Shown: in pieces, positions 8,256-16,257 of the stretch
Layout: the number at the start of each line of letters is the position of its first letter
How positions within the stretch are numbered: position 1 is the first letter of the stretch
Assembly: GCA_003171295.1 (NCBI GenBank)
Contig: PMYF01000348.1
Span: 1 to 16,399 of the forward strand
Direction of reading: 5' to 3'
Source: Acidobacteriota bacterium
GTDB taxonomy: Bacteria > Acidobacteriota > Terriglobia > UBA7540
Length of the DNA stretch: 16,399 nt
Position numbers and translations under genes: made by a program
The notes under the pieces: model-generated
Told to the model about the DNA's origin: nothing
Databases searched by the model: none
Seen by the model: only the letters and a program-made list of their open reading frames with translations

Positions 8256-9335
8256 ATGGAAACCGGCAGAGACAACGCAGTTGTTCAACCGACTTTTTCA
8301 GGTTTCAGGGTGACACTCAGGGATATCGCCAAGGAATGTGGTGTCGATGTTGCTACGGTCTCACGATCCCTCAGCGGTGGCTATGGCATCCGGAAAGAAA
8401 CGCGGCAGAGGGTACTAGCAGTTGCCCAGCGACTGAATTATCAGCCGAACCAATTGGCCAGGGGGTTGGCAACGGGAAAGTCGTCCACGCTGGCCCTGAT
8501 CATCAGCGATATTCGCAATCCCTTTTTCTCCGAACTGGCGCGCGGAGCGGAGGACGCAGCCTCGGCTGCCGGATACGATTTGTTACTCTGCAATAGCGAC
8601 CTGGACCGACTTAAGCAGATGCGTTATCTGCGGTCCCTTCTTGCCAAGCGGGTGGATGGGATTGTGATGAACTCGGTGCTCGACTTGAGCCCGGGAGTCC
8701 AAGATGAACTGAGCCATTGTGGTGTACCGATTGTCTTGCTCAGCCGATCCAGGGAGGTGCGTGGATTTTCGACGGTCACGGCCGACAACTTGCGGGGGGG
8801 CTTTCTCGCGGGGAAATATCTGATCGATCTCGGCCATCAAGTGGTGGCTCACTTCACGGGCTCGCGCAAACACGGCAATCTGGCTGATCGTGCCAACGGT
8901 TTTCTAAAAGCCGTGAACTCCTCAGAAGGGAAGCCTGAAGCTATCGTCATCCGTGGTCATCACAGCTACGAGGGCGGATGCGAGATGATGAAGCGGTTGG
9001 TAAGAAACCGCCGCAACGCCAGCGCTCTGTTTGCTTGTAACGATGCGGTGGCTTTAGGGGCCATCCGGGCGGCCTTTGAGGCGGGGGTGCGGATTCCGCA
9101 AGACATTTCGGTGGTAGGTTTCGACAATGTGGAGTTCGGGGCGTTAACGCGCCCGCCGTTAACCACCATCGATCAGCCCCGATACGGCCTCGGTCAGGCA
9201 GCGGTTGAAATTCTGTTAAGCCATATCGGATGCGAGGGGTCCTGGGCACCGGAACATCGCATGCTTGGGGTAAAACTTGTCGAACGCGAATCTTGTTTGC
9301 CATTGGGTGAGGTCCGCCGTGGAGGGAGGCAATGA
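8256..9335 (+). CDS. LacI-family transcriptional regulator
   Basis: 359 residues. The N-terminal helix-turn-helix is at about 19-45 (VTLRDIAKECGVDVATVSRS), followed by the hinge region with LNYQPNQLARGLATGKS (60-76), then a periplasmic-binding-protein-like effector domain (LIISDIRNPFFSELARGAED, ALFACNDAVALGA, DISVVGFDN, PPLTTIDQPRYGLG). All standard parts are present, so it should bind DNA as a dimer and respond to a sugar-like ligand. The start has only a weak GGCAGG before it, and about 18 extra residues precede the usual LacI start. Its stop overlaps the start of the next gene (ATGA), so the two are translationally coupled. Likely operators are the palindromes at 6425 and 6615, and possibly 12638. 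Confidence 0.93.
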   Translation: METGRDNAVVQPTFSGFRVTLRDIAKECGVDVATVSRSLSGGYGIRKETRQRVLAVAQRLNYQPNQLARGLATGKSSTLALIISDIRNPFFSELARGAEDAASAAGYDLLLCNSDLDRLKQMRYLRSLLAKRVDGIVMNSVLDLSPGVQDELSHCGVPIVLLSRSREVRGFSTVTADNLRGGFLAGKYLIDLGHQVVAHFTGSRKHGNLADRANGFLKAVNSSEGKPEAIVIRGHHSYEGGCEMMKRLVRNRRNASALFACNDAVALGAIRAAFEAGVRIPQDISVVGFDNVEFGALTRPPLTTIDQPRYGLGQAAVEILLSHIGCEGSWAPEHRMLGVKLVERESCLPLGEVRRGGRQ

Positions 9336-11536
9336 CTGTTATGAACCGCCGTGAATTATTGAAGCGTACCGGTTTCGGCCTGGCTACATCTGCGATGGCT
9401 GGGGTGAAGCTTCGCGAAGGACTTGCCGCATGGGATTCTCCTGAGGGAGCGCCGGTTTCCTCCCCTGAGTGGATTCGCACGGCCCGAATTATCCTGGCGG
9501 AAGGCTATAACTCCCCTTTCTACCCTTCCTTTGAGTATGACCCGGAGAAAGCGCTTTCCATTACCCGCCAGGTCAATGCCGAAGCCATGCGTTATCCGAC
9601 AGCGTCCTATTACGCCTACTTTCCGACCAAGACCAAATACCCGATTCATCCCGAACTGGGTGACCGCGATCCGTTCAAGCGGACGGTGGAGCTGTTTCAC
9701 GATGCCGGTTTGAAGGTGATTGCTTACAATCCCCTCAACCATCCCTTCATGGATGTTCACTCGAATAACCCCAATTATCAGGACTGGATGAAACGCTATG
9801 CCGACGGTCGGCCGATGATCACCCGACACTACGGTTATACGGAATTCTATGAAGGATGCTTGAACTCCCCCTATCGGGATGTGATCAAGGCGAGGGTCGA
9901 GGAGGTGCTCACCCATTATCCCGTCGACCTGATGTACTTCGATGGTCCCTATCAGGGGATGGATTGCGCCGAGGATTTCTGCCATTGCCGCTACTGCGAG
10001 GCTGCTTACGAAAAGGCCCTCGGCAAGCGCGTTCCCAACCAAGATAAAGGGATGACGCTGGAAGAGGAGATCGAATACCGGAAGTGGATGGCCGGTGACG
10101 TCGCGGTGGGGCTTCTGGGAGAGATTCGCGAGATGATCCGCCAGAAGCGGGATGTGCCAGTCCTTTACAACAACACAGGGCTCCTCAATAAGCACGAGTG
10201 GCGGGCGCGGGGATTCACAGTGGTCGATGGTTTCATGTTCGAGGCTGCCCGGTCGCCCGAGGAAAAACTGCTGAACCTGCAGTTAGGAAACTCCACCGGC
10301 AAGGTGATTTGGACGTACGTAGGTTCGCATACTGAATACAACCGTGGGCATATGTGGGACGACACCGTGCGGGGTTGGTACAGCCACCCGCTGGAAGGGG
10401 AGGAGTTGGGGTTGGACGGGACGATAGCGGTGGCCGGCAATGCCGGAGTGTGTTACTGGGGGCTGGACCGGCTCTTCTACCTGCCGCAGGAACCGCTGGC
10501 CTATGGCGAGGGGCGCCGAATCAAGGCAGTTTTTGACTTCCTCGAGCGGCACGCGGCTTTGTTACGGTCGGTACGGCCCATGCCGCCGGCAGCGGTCCTG
10601 GTTCCTTCGCAGTCGATCGACTGGTACCGCGGCAAGTACTGGGTGGCGAATCAGAACTACTATCAAGGAGCTTACCTTCTGCTGAAGCATCTGGGATATG
10701 ACGTGCAACCGTTCTTGGACTATCAGATGCGAGGCGAGGAGTTGGCCAAGTACCGACTGGTCTACGTGCCCAATGCACCCTGCTTGAGCCAGGCTCAATG
10801 CGAATTGCTCAGCCAATACGTGGAGAACGGCGGCTTCTTGGTGGTGACGCACCTGACCGCGGTGGCAGACGAATATGGCCGGGAAAGGAGCAGCCCTGGG
10901 CTGGGGAAGCTGCTGGGCATCAGGCTGGAGTCGAGCGAGCCGGTGGAGATTCCAGATCTTTACTTACGACTGCTGCCTTCGGGCAAAATTGTTCCGCAGG
11001 ATCCCCAGGTGATGCGGTTTCAGGTAGAGGGCGATGCGGAGGTGGTGGCGGAAACCCAGGATCGCGGGCACCGGCGCATGCTGGGTCCCGCCATTGTGCG
11101 GCGCAAACAGGGGAAAGGCGAAGCCATTTACATCGGGTCGGGGCTGGAGGCGATCTATGTGGAGACACTGAATGAGGAATTGCGCACCTACATGGCTTCG
11201 CTGCTGGATCCAGTGCTCAGCATCGCGCGGACCTATATAGTGGAAGGGGGCTATCAGGCGGGTTTGATGGCGCAGTATGCGACCTCAGAGGAGGCGGTGT
11301 TGCTGCATCTGCTCGTGGACCGCGGGAGCATCTGGAAGAAACTGCTAGTCCAGGAAACGTTCCTGCCCATGACGAACCTGAAGGTACGCATTCGCCTGCC
11401 GGACAAGCGGCGGGTGAAGACAGTGTCTCTCCTTTGGGAAGGAGGCAAAGCGACCTGGCAAGAGGGAGGAGGCTGGGTGGAAGTGACTGTGCCCAGCGTT
11501 GTAATGCGGGAAACGGTACAGGTGAGGCTGGCGTGA
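9332..11536 (+). CDS. Tat-exported glycoside-hydrolase-like protein (GHL6/GH42-like barrel plus beta-galactosidase trimerisation-like domain)
   Basis: 734 residues. A twin-arginine leader (NRRELLKRTGFGLATSAMAG) opens the protein. Residues about 50-400 look like a (beta/alpha)8 barrel: YFDGPYQG at 202-209, a cysteine cluster C212, C217-x-C219-x-x-C222, and GFMFEAARS at 300-308. The C-x-C-x-x-C spacing recalls the zinc-binding cysteines of GH42 beta-galactosidases. Residues about 418-510 resemble the class-I glutamine-amidotransferase-like trimerisation domain of GH42 (AAVLVPSQSIDW, YRLVYVPNAPCLS, YVENGGFLVV). A beta-rich C-terminus follows. Hydrolysis of a glycoside outside the cytoplasm is inferred; D204 and E304 are possible acidic catalytic residues but are unproven. 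The start ATG overlaps the LacI stop by 4 bp, with GGAGGGAGG at 9321-9329; ATG 9341 is an alternative. A dead paralogue lies at 12925-13201. Confidence 0.75.
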   Translation: MTVMNRRELLKRTGFGLATSAMAGVKLREGLAAWDSPEGAPVSSPEWIRTARIILAEGYNSPFYPSFEYDPEKALSITRQVNAEAMRYPTASYYAYFPTKTKYPIHPELGDRDPFKRTVELFHDAGLKVIAYNPLNHPFMDVHSNNPNYQDWMKRYADGRPMITRHYGYTEFYEGCLNSPYRDVIKARVEEVLTHYPVDLMYFDGPYQGMDCAEDFCHCRYCEAAYEKALGKRVPNQDKGMTLEEEIEYRKWMAGDVAVGLLGEIREMIRQKRDVPVLYNNTGLLNKHEWRARGFTVVDGFMFEAARSPEEKLLNLQLGNSTGKVIWTYVGSHTEYNRGHMWDDTVRGWYSHPLEGEELGLDGTIAVAGNAGVCYWGLDRLFYLPQEPLAYGEGRRIKAVFDFLERHAALLRSVRPMPPAAVLVPSQSIDWYRGKYWVANQNYYQGAYLLLKHLGYDVQPFLDYQMRGEELAKYRLVYVPNAPCLSQAQCELLSQYVENGGFLVVTHLTAVADEYGRERSSPGLGKLLGIRLESSEPVEIPDLYLRLLPSGKIVPQDPQVMRFQVEGDAEVVAETQDRGHRRMLGPAIVRRKQGKGEAIYIGSGLEAIYVETLNEELRTYMASLLDPVLSIARTYIVEGGYQAGLMAQYATSEEAVLLHLLVDRGSIWKKLLVQETFLPMTNLKVRIRLPDKRRVKTVSLLWEGGKATWQEGGGWVEVTVPSVVMRETVQVRLA

Positions 11537-11573
11537 ACAGAGGGGAGCGTGGGCCTAAAGAGGAGGGGTTGGG

Positions 11574-11585
11574 CAACCGCGGTTG
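11574..11585. promoter_or_regulatory. Perfect 12-bp palindrome upstream of the dehydrogenase gene
   Basis: CAACCGCGGTTG is a perfect inverted repeat, 37 bp after the glycoside-hydrolase stop and 214 bp before the dehydrogenase start. It shares the CAACCG core with the LacI-type sites at 6425 and 6615, but the arm spacing differs, so binding by the same regulator is uncertain. The rest of 11537-11798 shows no gene. Confidence 0.3.
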
Positions 11586-11798
11586 ATGCAAAGGAGGTTG
11601 GCGAAGCACTGAGCGGAGCAATGCTGGGTTGGCCACACCAAGTGGATCGTCGGACATGAAATCCTTCCCCGTTCCTGGCAAGCAGGCCTTGGGGATTATG
11701 CCTCCCTTAACCTTGCCCTATCCCGTCCCCTGGACTGGAGGGTGGCTGCTGCGGCCGCGACCAAATTCGAGCGCGAAAACGAGTAAAGGAGATCAGAA

Positions 11799-12566
11799 AT
11801 GAACGAGCAGACGGGATTCCAAGGGATGACGGCACTGGTGACGGGTGCGAGCAGTGGCATCGGGGCTGAGACAGCCTATGGCCTGGGGTCGCGTGGCGCC
11901 TTTGTGCTGATTCATTACCATCACCATCAGGACGGGGCTGATGAGGTGTTGCAGAGAATCCGCGACGCATCCGGGGACGGGTTGCTGCTTCAAGCAGACC
12001 TCAATCGGATGGAAGGCGTTCATGGCCTGATCGAGCAAGTTCGGAAAACTGGGCGAGCGATTGACATTCTGGTGAACAACGCCGGCTCTTTGATCAAAAG
12101 AACCCGCTTTCTTGAGTTTACGGAAGACCTCTGGAATCAGGTTCTGACCCTCAATCTCACCAGCGCGGTCTTCATCACCCAAGCAGTCCTGCCACAGATG
12201 GTGGAGCGCAAAAAGGGTTTTGTGGTCAATATCTCATCTGTAGCGGCGCGATTTGGAGGAGGACTCGGTGCGCTCGCTTACTCGACTGCAAAAGGGGCGT
12301 TGTCGACGTTCACCAAAGCCTTGGCGCGAGAGTTTGCCCCTTACGGAATTCGGACCAACGCCGTTTCACCCGGGACCATCGACACCAACTATCACCGCAA
12401 CTTTTCTAAGCCGGAGGCGCTCGAAGCGTGCGCCGCCGCCACGCCCATGGGCCGAATCGGAAAGCCCGAGGAAATTGCCGATGTGGTCGTTTTCCTGTGC
12501 TCAGAGGGTGCGCGCTTCATCCAGGGACAGGTAGTTGAAGTGAACGGCGGCTTCCTGATGGTTTGA
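11799..12566 (+). CDS. Short-chain dehydrogenase/reductase, FabG-like
   Basis: 255 residues, the usual length of classical SDR enzymes. The cofactor motif TGASSGIG is at 15-22, NNAG at 93-96, and the catalytic set N119, S146, Y161 and K165 (YSTAK) is complete. PG near 191-192 and the C-terminal VNGGF match the classical subfamily. The end of the second strand (HYHHHQDG) lacks the acidic residue that usually selects NAD, which hints at NADP preference. AAAGGAGAT (11785-11793) gives a strong ribosome-binding site. It is probably cytoplasmic, oxidising or reducing a sugar-derived alcohol or ketone in the island's pathway; fatty-acid synthesis is less likely given the neighbours. Confidence 0.9.
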   Translation: MNEQTGFQGMTALVTGASSGIGAETAYGLGSRGAFVLIHYHHHQDGADEVLQRIRDASGDGLLLQADLNRMEGVHGLIEQVRKTGRAIDILVNNAGSLIKRTRFLEFTEDLWNQVLTLNLTSAVFITQAVLPQMVERKKGFVVNISSVAARFGGGLGALAYSTAKGALSTFTKALAREFAPYGIRTNAVSPGTIDTNYHRNFSKPEALEACAAATPMGRIGKPEEIADVVVFLCSEGARFIQGQVVEVNGGFLMV

Positions 12567-12637
12567 GCTGAATAGATTCTTGCCTCTCGAATGTGTGCAG
12601 AACGTGTTCAGCAAATTCCTGCAGTGTACCGGGCTCG

Positions 12638-12652
12638 ATGTAACGGTTACAT
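12638..12652. promoter_or_regulatory. Operator-like inverted repeat upstream of the transporter segment
   Basis: ATGTAAC-G-GTTACAT is a perfect inverted repeat with 7-bp arms and a 1-bp centre. On the minus strand its first 11 bases (ATGTAACCGTT) differ at one position from those of the operator at 6614-6628 (ATGCAACCGTT). It could be a further target of the LacI regulator controlling the transporter segment, but the odd centre differs from normal LacI operators and no convincing promoter is visible beside it. Confidence 0.4.
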
Positions 12653-12766
12653 GGAGCCGCGGGGACAAATTTCAAATATCTTGGCTAGAATTAGATTGAA
12701 CAAACTCTTAAGGTTCAAGGTGGTGAACTGTCGCAGCCACACGGAGGATTCTTATTACTTCTACCC

Positions 12767-12837
12767 TGGTAGGCGCAAGGACTCGAACTTACCTTAGAAA
12801 ACTGAACCATCGGTCAAGCTGGGATCTCGGGCGCCCA
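12767..12837 (-). other. tRNA-like remnant (doubtful)
   Basis: On the minus strand the segment ends in TTCGAGTCC...GCGCCTACCA, resembling a T-loop and a CCA-ended acceptor arm. A matching 5' arm TGGGCGC (12837-12831) pairs with GCGCCTA (12776-12770) over 7 positions, including one G-U. The T-stem does not pair properly, no D-arm or anticodon stem is evident, and there is no discriminator base. At best it is a decayed tRNA; chance is possible. Confidence 0.2.
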
Positions 12838-12924
12838 ATCGAAAAGCAAAGTACTTCAACATGTGAGATGCCACATCAAGAGCCAAGTTCCTGCCATCGA
12901 GTATGCTCCCGTCAGGAGGCGACT

Positions 12925-13201
12925 GTGAAGAAGATTACCCGCGGCGAACTCCTACAGGGCGCAAGTGTCGTTACGGCATCCGTGCGAGGTAGGCAGTTCC
13001 TCACATAGTCGCACGCACGTTGCCGTTGAGGGAAAGGGGTGGATGACTTTTATAGATTCGGGATTGGGAGCGATCTACCAAGAGACGCTGCTGGACCTGC
13101 TGCGAAGGCGTTTTGCCTCCCTGCTGACGCTGCTGCGCGGAGGGCACGGGGGGAGCGTCGAGGCTAAGTTGAGCGACCGTGCCCTGCGTGGAAGTCTATG
13201 A
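12925..13201 (+). pseudogene. Remnant of a second copy of the Tat-exported glycoside-hydrolase-like gene
   Basis: An AGGAGG at 12914-12919 precedes GTG 12925, which starts VKKITRGELLQGASVVTAS, a leader like that of the 734-residue protein at 9332 but with the twin arginine changed to R-G. The frame stops at 13006-13008. From about 13034 a different frame encodes GKGWMTFIDSGLGAIYQETL and then FASLL. This matches residues 594-625 of the intact protein (GKGEAIYIGSGLEAIYVETL, then MASLL). So a signal-peptide start and a near-C-terminal piece survive, with roughly 560 codons missing between them and a frame change. Its stop codon overlaps the longest transporter reading frame. Confidence 0.7.
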
Positions 13202-14508
13202 TGCGCTGCGAGCGGACCGAGCCCATGAGGAAAAACTGCTCACCCATGCGATGGATCGTGATCGCCCTCGTTTTCTGGGCGACGATCATAAACTATCTTG
13301 ATCGGCAAACCTTGTCCGTTGTGGCTCCGCTCCTGATTGATCGTTTCCACATGAGTAACGTAACCTACTCGCAGATCATCTTCGGCTTCATGCTGGCCTA
13401 CACGATCATGAATGGGGCTTCCGGCCCCATCATCGATCGACTGGGCACACGTGCGGGATATGCGGTAACCATGGTGTGGTGGTCGGCGGCCGCCATGCTG
13501 CACGCGTTTGCCAAGGGACCATTGTCCCTCGGTATCGCTCGCTTTCTCCTTGGAATGGGTGAGGCGGGGAACTGGCCTGCCGGCGTGAAAGTAGTGGCAG
13601 AGTGGTTTCCAGCCGAAGAACGCGCCTTTGCGTCGGGAGTTTTCAACAGCGGTTCGTCTGTGGGTGCCATCTTAGCTCCGCCCTTGGTAGTGTGGATAGT
13701 TCTCAAGTTAGGATGGCAGTATGCCTTCCTTTTTGTCGGAGCTGCAGGTTTCGTTTGGTTACTTTGTTGGTTAACCCTCTATCACCCTCAAGTCGAGGTC
13801 GAACGACCGCCGGAAGCAAGCCGGATATCTATACTCAAGCTACTCCGCACGCGCTTCGTTTGGGCTTTTACCCTCTCCAAAGTCTTCATCGACCCAGTTT
13901 GGTACTTCTACATATTCTGGTTCCCTGAGTATCTGAAGCGCGTTCGTCATTTTGACATGGCCGCTATTGGCAAGTATGCGTGGATCCCTTTCTTTGTTGC
14001 CGCTGTGGGCAATCTGCTAGGAGGTGGACTGTCGGCGCTTCTGATCCAGTGGGGAGTTTCATTGTCAGTTGCGCGGAAATCCGCCGTTACCGTCTTCGCC
14101 GTGCTCATGACGTCCGCCATTCCCGTTGCGTCAGTGGCTGATGTTCGTCTCTCCATCGCGCTGGTGTCGCTGGCTATGGTGGGGTATACAGGTTCTTGCG
14201 CAAATATACTGGCATTTCCCGCCGATGTTTTCCCGAAAGACGTCGTAGCCTCAGTCTATGGATTCTCCAGTCTTGGCTCGGGGTTCGGCGGTATGATTTT
14301 CGCCCTGACGACCGGGTGGGTGATTGACCACTATTCGTACGTACCAGTCTTTATTGGTTTTGGTCTATTGCCATTGGTGTGCATTGCGGTCATTTGGTTC
14401 CTGCTCGGTCCGATCTCTCCCGTATCGGCGAAATCGGCTCTGGCAGAAAGCGCATCGGCGAGCCTAGTGGGGGGCACAGCGCATAAGCACTCTGAGTCAG
14501 ACAATTAA
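13198..14508 (+). CDS. MFS transporter, anion:cation symporter (ACS) family, hexuronate/sugar-acid type
   Basis: 436 residues with about twelve hydrophobic segments. The first membrane helix runs into INYLDRQTLSVVAP, a signature of the ACS family (ExuT, galactonate and glucarate carriers). MFS motif A is GPIIDRLGTR at 76-85, and RFLLGMGEAGNWPAG (115-129) is the typical ACS helix-4 motif. It likely imports an acidic sugar with protons or sodium across the inner membrane. The start is uncertain: the longest frame (13198) has no ribosome-binding site and overlaps the upstream remnant; ATG 13225 or 13246 (MRWIVIALVF) are also possible. The stop overlaps the AAGGAG that serves the next gene, so the two form an operon. 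No damage is visible. Confidence 0.9.
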   Translation: MMRCERTEPMRKNCSPMRWIVIALVFWATIINYLDRQTLSVVAPLLIDRFHMSNVTYSQIIFGFMLAYTIMNGASGPIIDRLGTRAGYAVTMVWWSAAAMLHAFAKGPLSLGIARFLLGMGEAGNWPAGVKVVAEWFPAEERAFASGVFNSGSSVGAILAPPLVVWIVLKLGWQYAFLFVGAAGFVWLLCWLTLYHPQVEVERPPEASRISILKLLRTRFVWAFTLSKVFIDPVWYFYIFWFPEYLKRVRHFDMAAIGKYAWIPFFVAAVGNLLGGGLSALLIQWGVSLSVARKSAVTVFAVLMTSAIPVASVADVRLSIALVSLAMVGYTGSCANILAFPADVFPKDVVASVYGFSSLGSGFGGMIFALTTGWVIDHYSYVPVFIGFGLLPLVCIAVIWFLLGPISPVSAKSALAESASASLVGGTAHKHSESDN

Positions 14509-14520
14509 GGAGCCACGCAC

Positions 14521-15710
14521 ATGGGAACAGATGCCTTCGAGCGTAACGGGCGGGTGATGGACTATCGCACGCTCCCCTTGAGTGAAATGCAGGCGATAGT
14601 GTCCCGCTTCGAAGAACGGGTCAACGTCGCCCAATTGGCAAATCCCGCGACCAAGGAATCAGTTAAGAAGGTGATCAGCAGAGCAGGAGCGCAACGTTGT
14701 CCTGTTCGATTGAATCGGCTGTCGATGGACGTGATCATTCGGTACGGCGATGCCCTTGCCGATCTTTTCTGCCTGTTCCCTGACGATTTGGTATTTGTCC
14801 AAGCCTATGAGTTCGCCATTGGGTACCAAACCCCCAGCCAGAAGAATCACATTAGCAGTATTCAGGCGCTGATGCAGGCTGGTGAGTGGACTGACGAATG
14901 GGGCACCCGCTGGGGGCATGCGTTCGGGGGAGTGGGCGCCACTCCTGTCCATACCCCGATTAGAGATTGGTCCCAACTCGATGATTACTTGGCGAACCGA
15001 ATGCCAGATCCCCACGCGTCCGGCCGGTTGGACAGCGCGCTGCGCGCGCTGTCCATTCATGGGGAAACTAAATATTGCGTGGGCGCAATTCATCTGGGGC
15101 TTTTCGAGCGGCTTCACGCCTTGTGAGGTATGGAGAACGTTTTGGCTGACCTTTGCACCTGCGAGGCTGAAATCTGTCGTGTCGTCTATGTGAAGCCCTT
15201 ACGCAATACTTGATCGAGCTGATCCGAGAATGGGGGAAGACGAATGTTTCCGCCATTTACCTCACTGATGATTGGGGTTCACAGACTGGGATCATGATCT
15301 CACCAAAGATGTGGAGAAGATATTTCAAGGCTCACTACCGGCGCATCTTTGAGGAGATTCACTGCTTTGGGAAGGCCGTCTTCTTCCACAGTTGCGGCAA
15401 CATTATGGACATTATTCCAGACTTAATCGACCTGGGAGTCGACGTGGTGGACCCTATACAGCCCGGGGCGATGGATCTGAACGAGGTGGCGAGGCAGTTC
15501 GGCGGAAGGATGTCGTTCAGCGGCGGGATCGATGACCAACGCCTTGAAGACTGTACTGCCGAAGAAGTCAAGGACGTGGTCCGTAGGGCTATCGCGATGG
15601 TGAGTCGTCCCTTTGGAAATGGTTACGTTGTATCACCTGCCAACTTGGTAGTCCCGTCGGTGCCGTTTGAAAACCTCCAAGCGCTGTTTCAAGCGTGTCA
15701 TGAACAGTGA
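14521..15710 (+). pseudogene. URO-D-domain (corrinoid-methyltransferase-like) protein, broken by a stop codon and a frameshift
   Basis: Starting at ATG 14521 (AAGGAG at 14507-14512, 12 bp after the transporter stop), the frame gives 201 codons ending in LHAL at a TGA (15124-15126). Reading on in the same frame gives GMENVLADLCTCEAEICRVVYV, as expected of the family if TGA replaced an arginine CGA. Near 15190 the frame shifts and the remainder is in frame 3: EALTQYLIELIREWGK, IYLTDDWGSQTG, VFFHSCGN, DPIQPGAMDLNEV, FSGGIDDQ, to TGA 15710. H-x-C-G is the metal-binding motif of the MtaA/CmuA-like branch of uroporphyrinogen decarboxylase folds, which move methyl groups, unlike true HemE. The family is common beside sugar-use genes in such bacteria, with unclear function. 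Two separate lesions argue for a true pseudogene. Confidence 0.85.
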
Positions 15711-16142
15711 GGTAGATTAGGTCGCAATCAAGTAAGCGATCCTCGGATTGACGCACCATTTCTCTTCGATCGTATGCGCGTTGCCCCGGAATGCATCGCG
15801 CGATTGACAACCCGTTGGGTAAGGGGTCTGGGCCCAAGATCGGAGCATCCGCGCGACAGAATGTCCATGAAAATCACTCGATCAAAAACGGCAGTGGTGA
15901 AGGGCAATTTTGATTGGAACCCCGGTCGTCTGGAGCCTGTCCTTCGCCAAAACGCGATATTGGTGTATTCGCTGCAAAAACAGCTGCCCAAAGACAGCCG
16001 TCTCGGCCAGTCGCTCTGGGTCTTGTCTCGGGTCCGTGATGTCATCGGGCTGGTCGAGCCTTTGCGCCGACAAGCCCCCGCCTTGCGGAAGGCAGGTTGC
16101 AGTTCTCGAGGTAGGGGAATGACTGGCCCATGCTGCCCTCAG
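15711..16142. other. 432-bp stretch with no supported gene
   Basis: Several overlapping open frames exist on both strands (for example 15774-16256 plus and 15728-16045 minus), but none has a ribosome-binding site, a recognisable domain or convincing protein character. It directly follows, on the minus strand, the integrase tail ending at 16143, so it may be the non-coding end of that mobile element plus old flank. No terminal inverted repeat could be identified. Confidence 0.4.
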
Positions 16143-16257
16143 TTACGCAGCGCGCCGTTCATAGCGATGGTGCAGGCCACCAACCTGTGGGATCTCCACG
16201 ATCTGTCCCGCCTCCGGCCCCTGCACGGCGCGGGTTGTCGGGGCGTCTTTCGCTAAA
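16143..16257 (-). pseudogene. C-terminal tail of an integrase-core transposase
   Basis: On the minus strand, codons from 16257 to the TAA at 16145-16143 read SLAKDAPTTRAV and end in VGGLHHRYERRAA. The pattern L-x-K-D-x-P-x-x-R followed by a terminal G-G-L-H-H-R-Y-x-x-x-A-A is the typical end of the same broad group of integrase-core transposases as the one at the left edge. An in-frame TGA lies directly upstream (16260-16258) and the preceding 142 bases to the window edge do not encode the catalytic region, so only the tail remains. It was identified from memory of the family's C-terminus. Confidence 0.65.

Noticed and set aside
11613..11786. Plus-strand frame ending at TAA 11784-11786 just before the dehydrogenase gene
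   Set aside because: It looks mildly protein-like (LNLALSRPLDW) but has no usable start or family resemblance; kept as non-coding.
12591..12797. 68-codon plus-strand frame between the dehydrogenase gene and the fossil gene
   Set aside because: It contains the operator-like repeat and the tRNA-like 3' end, has no ribosome-binding site and matches no family.
15774..16256. 160-codon plus-strand open frame near the right end
   Set aside because: It overlaps antisense the integrase tail at 16143-16257, lacks a ribosome-binding site and shows arginine/proline-rich shadow-frame composition.
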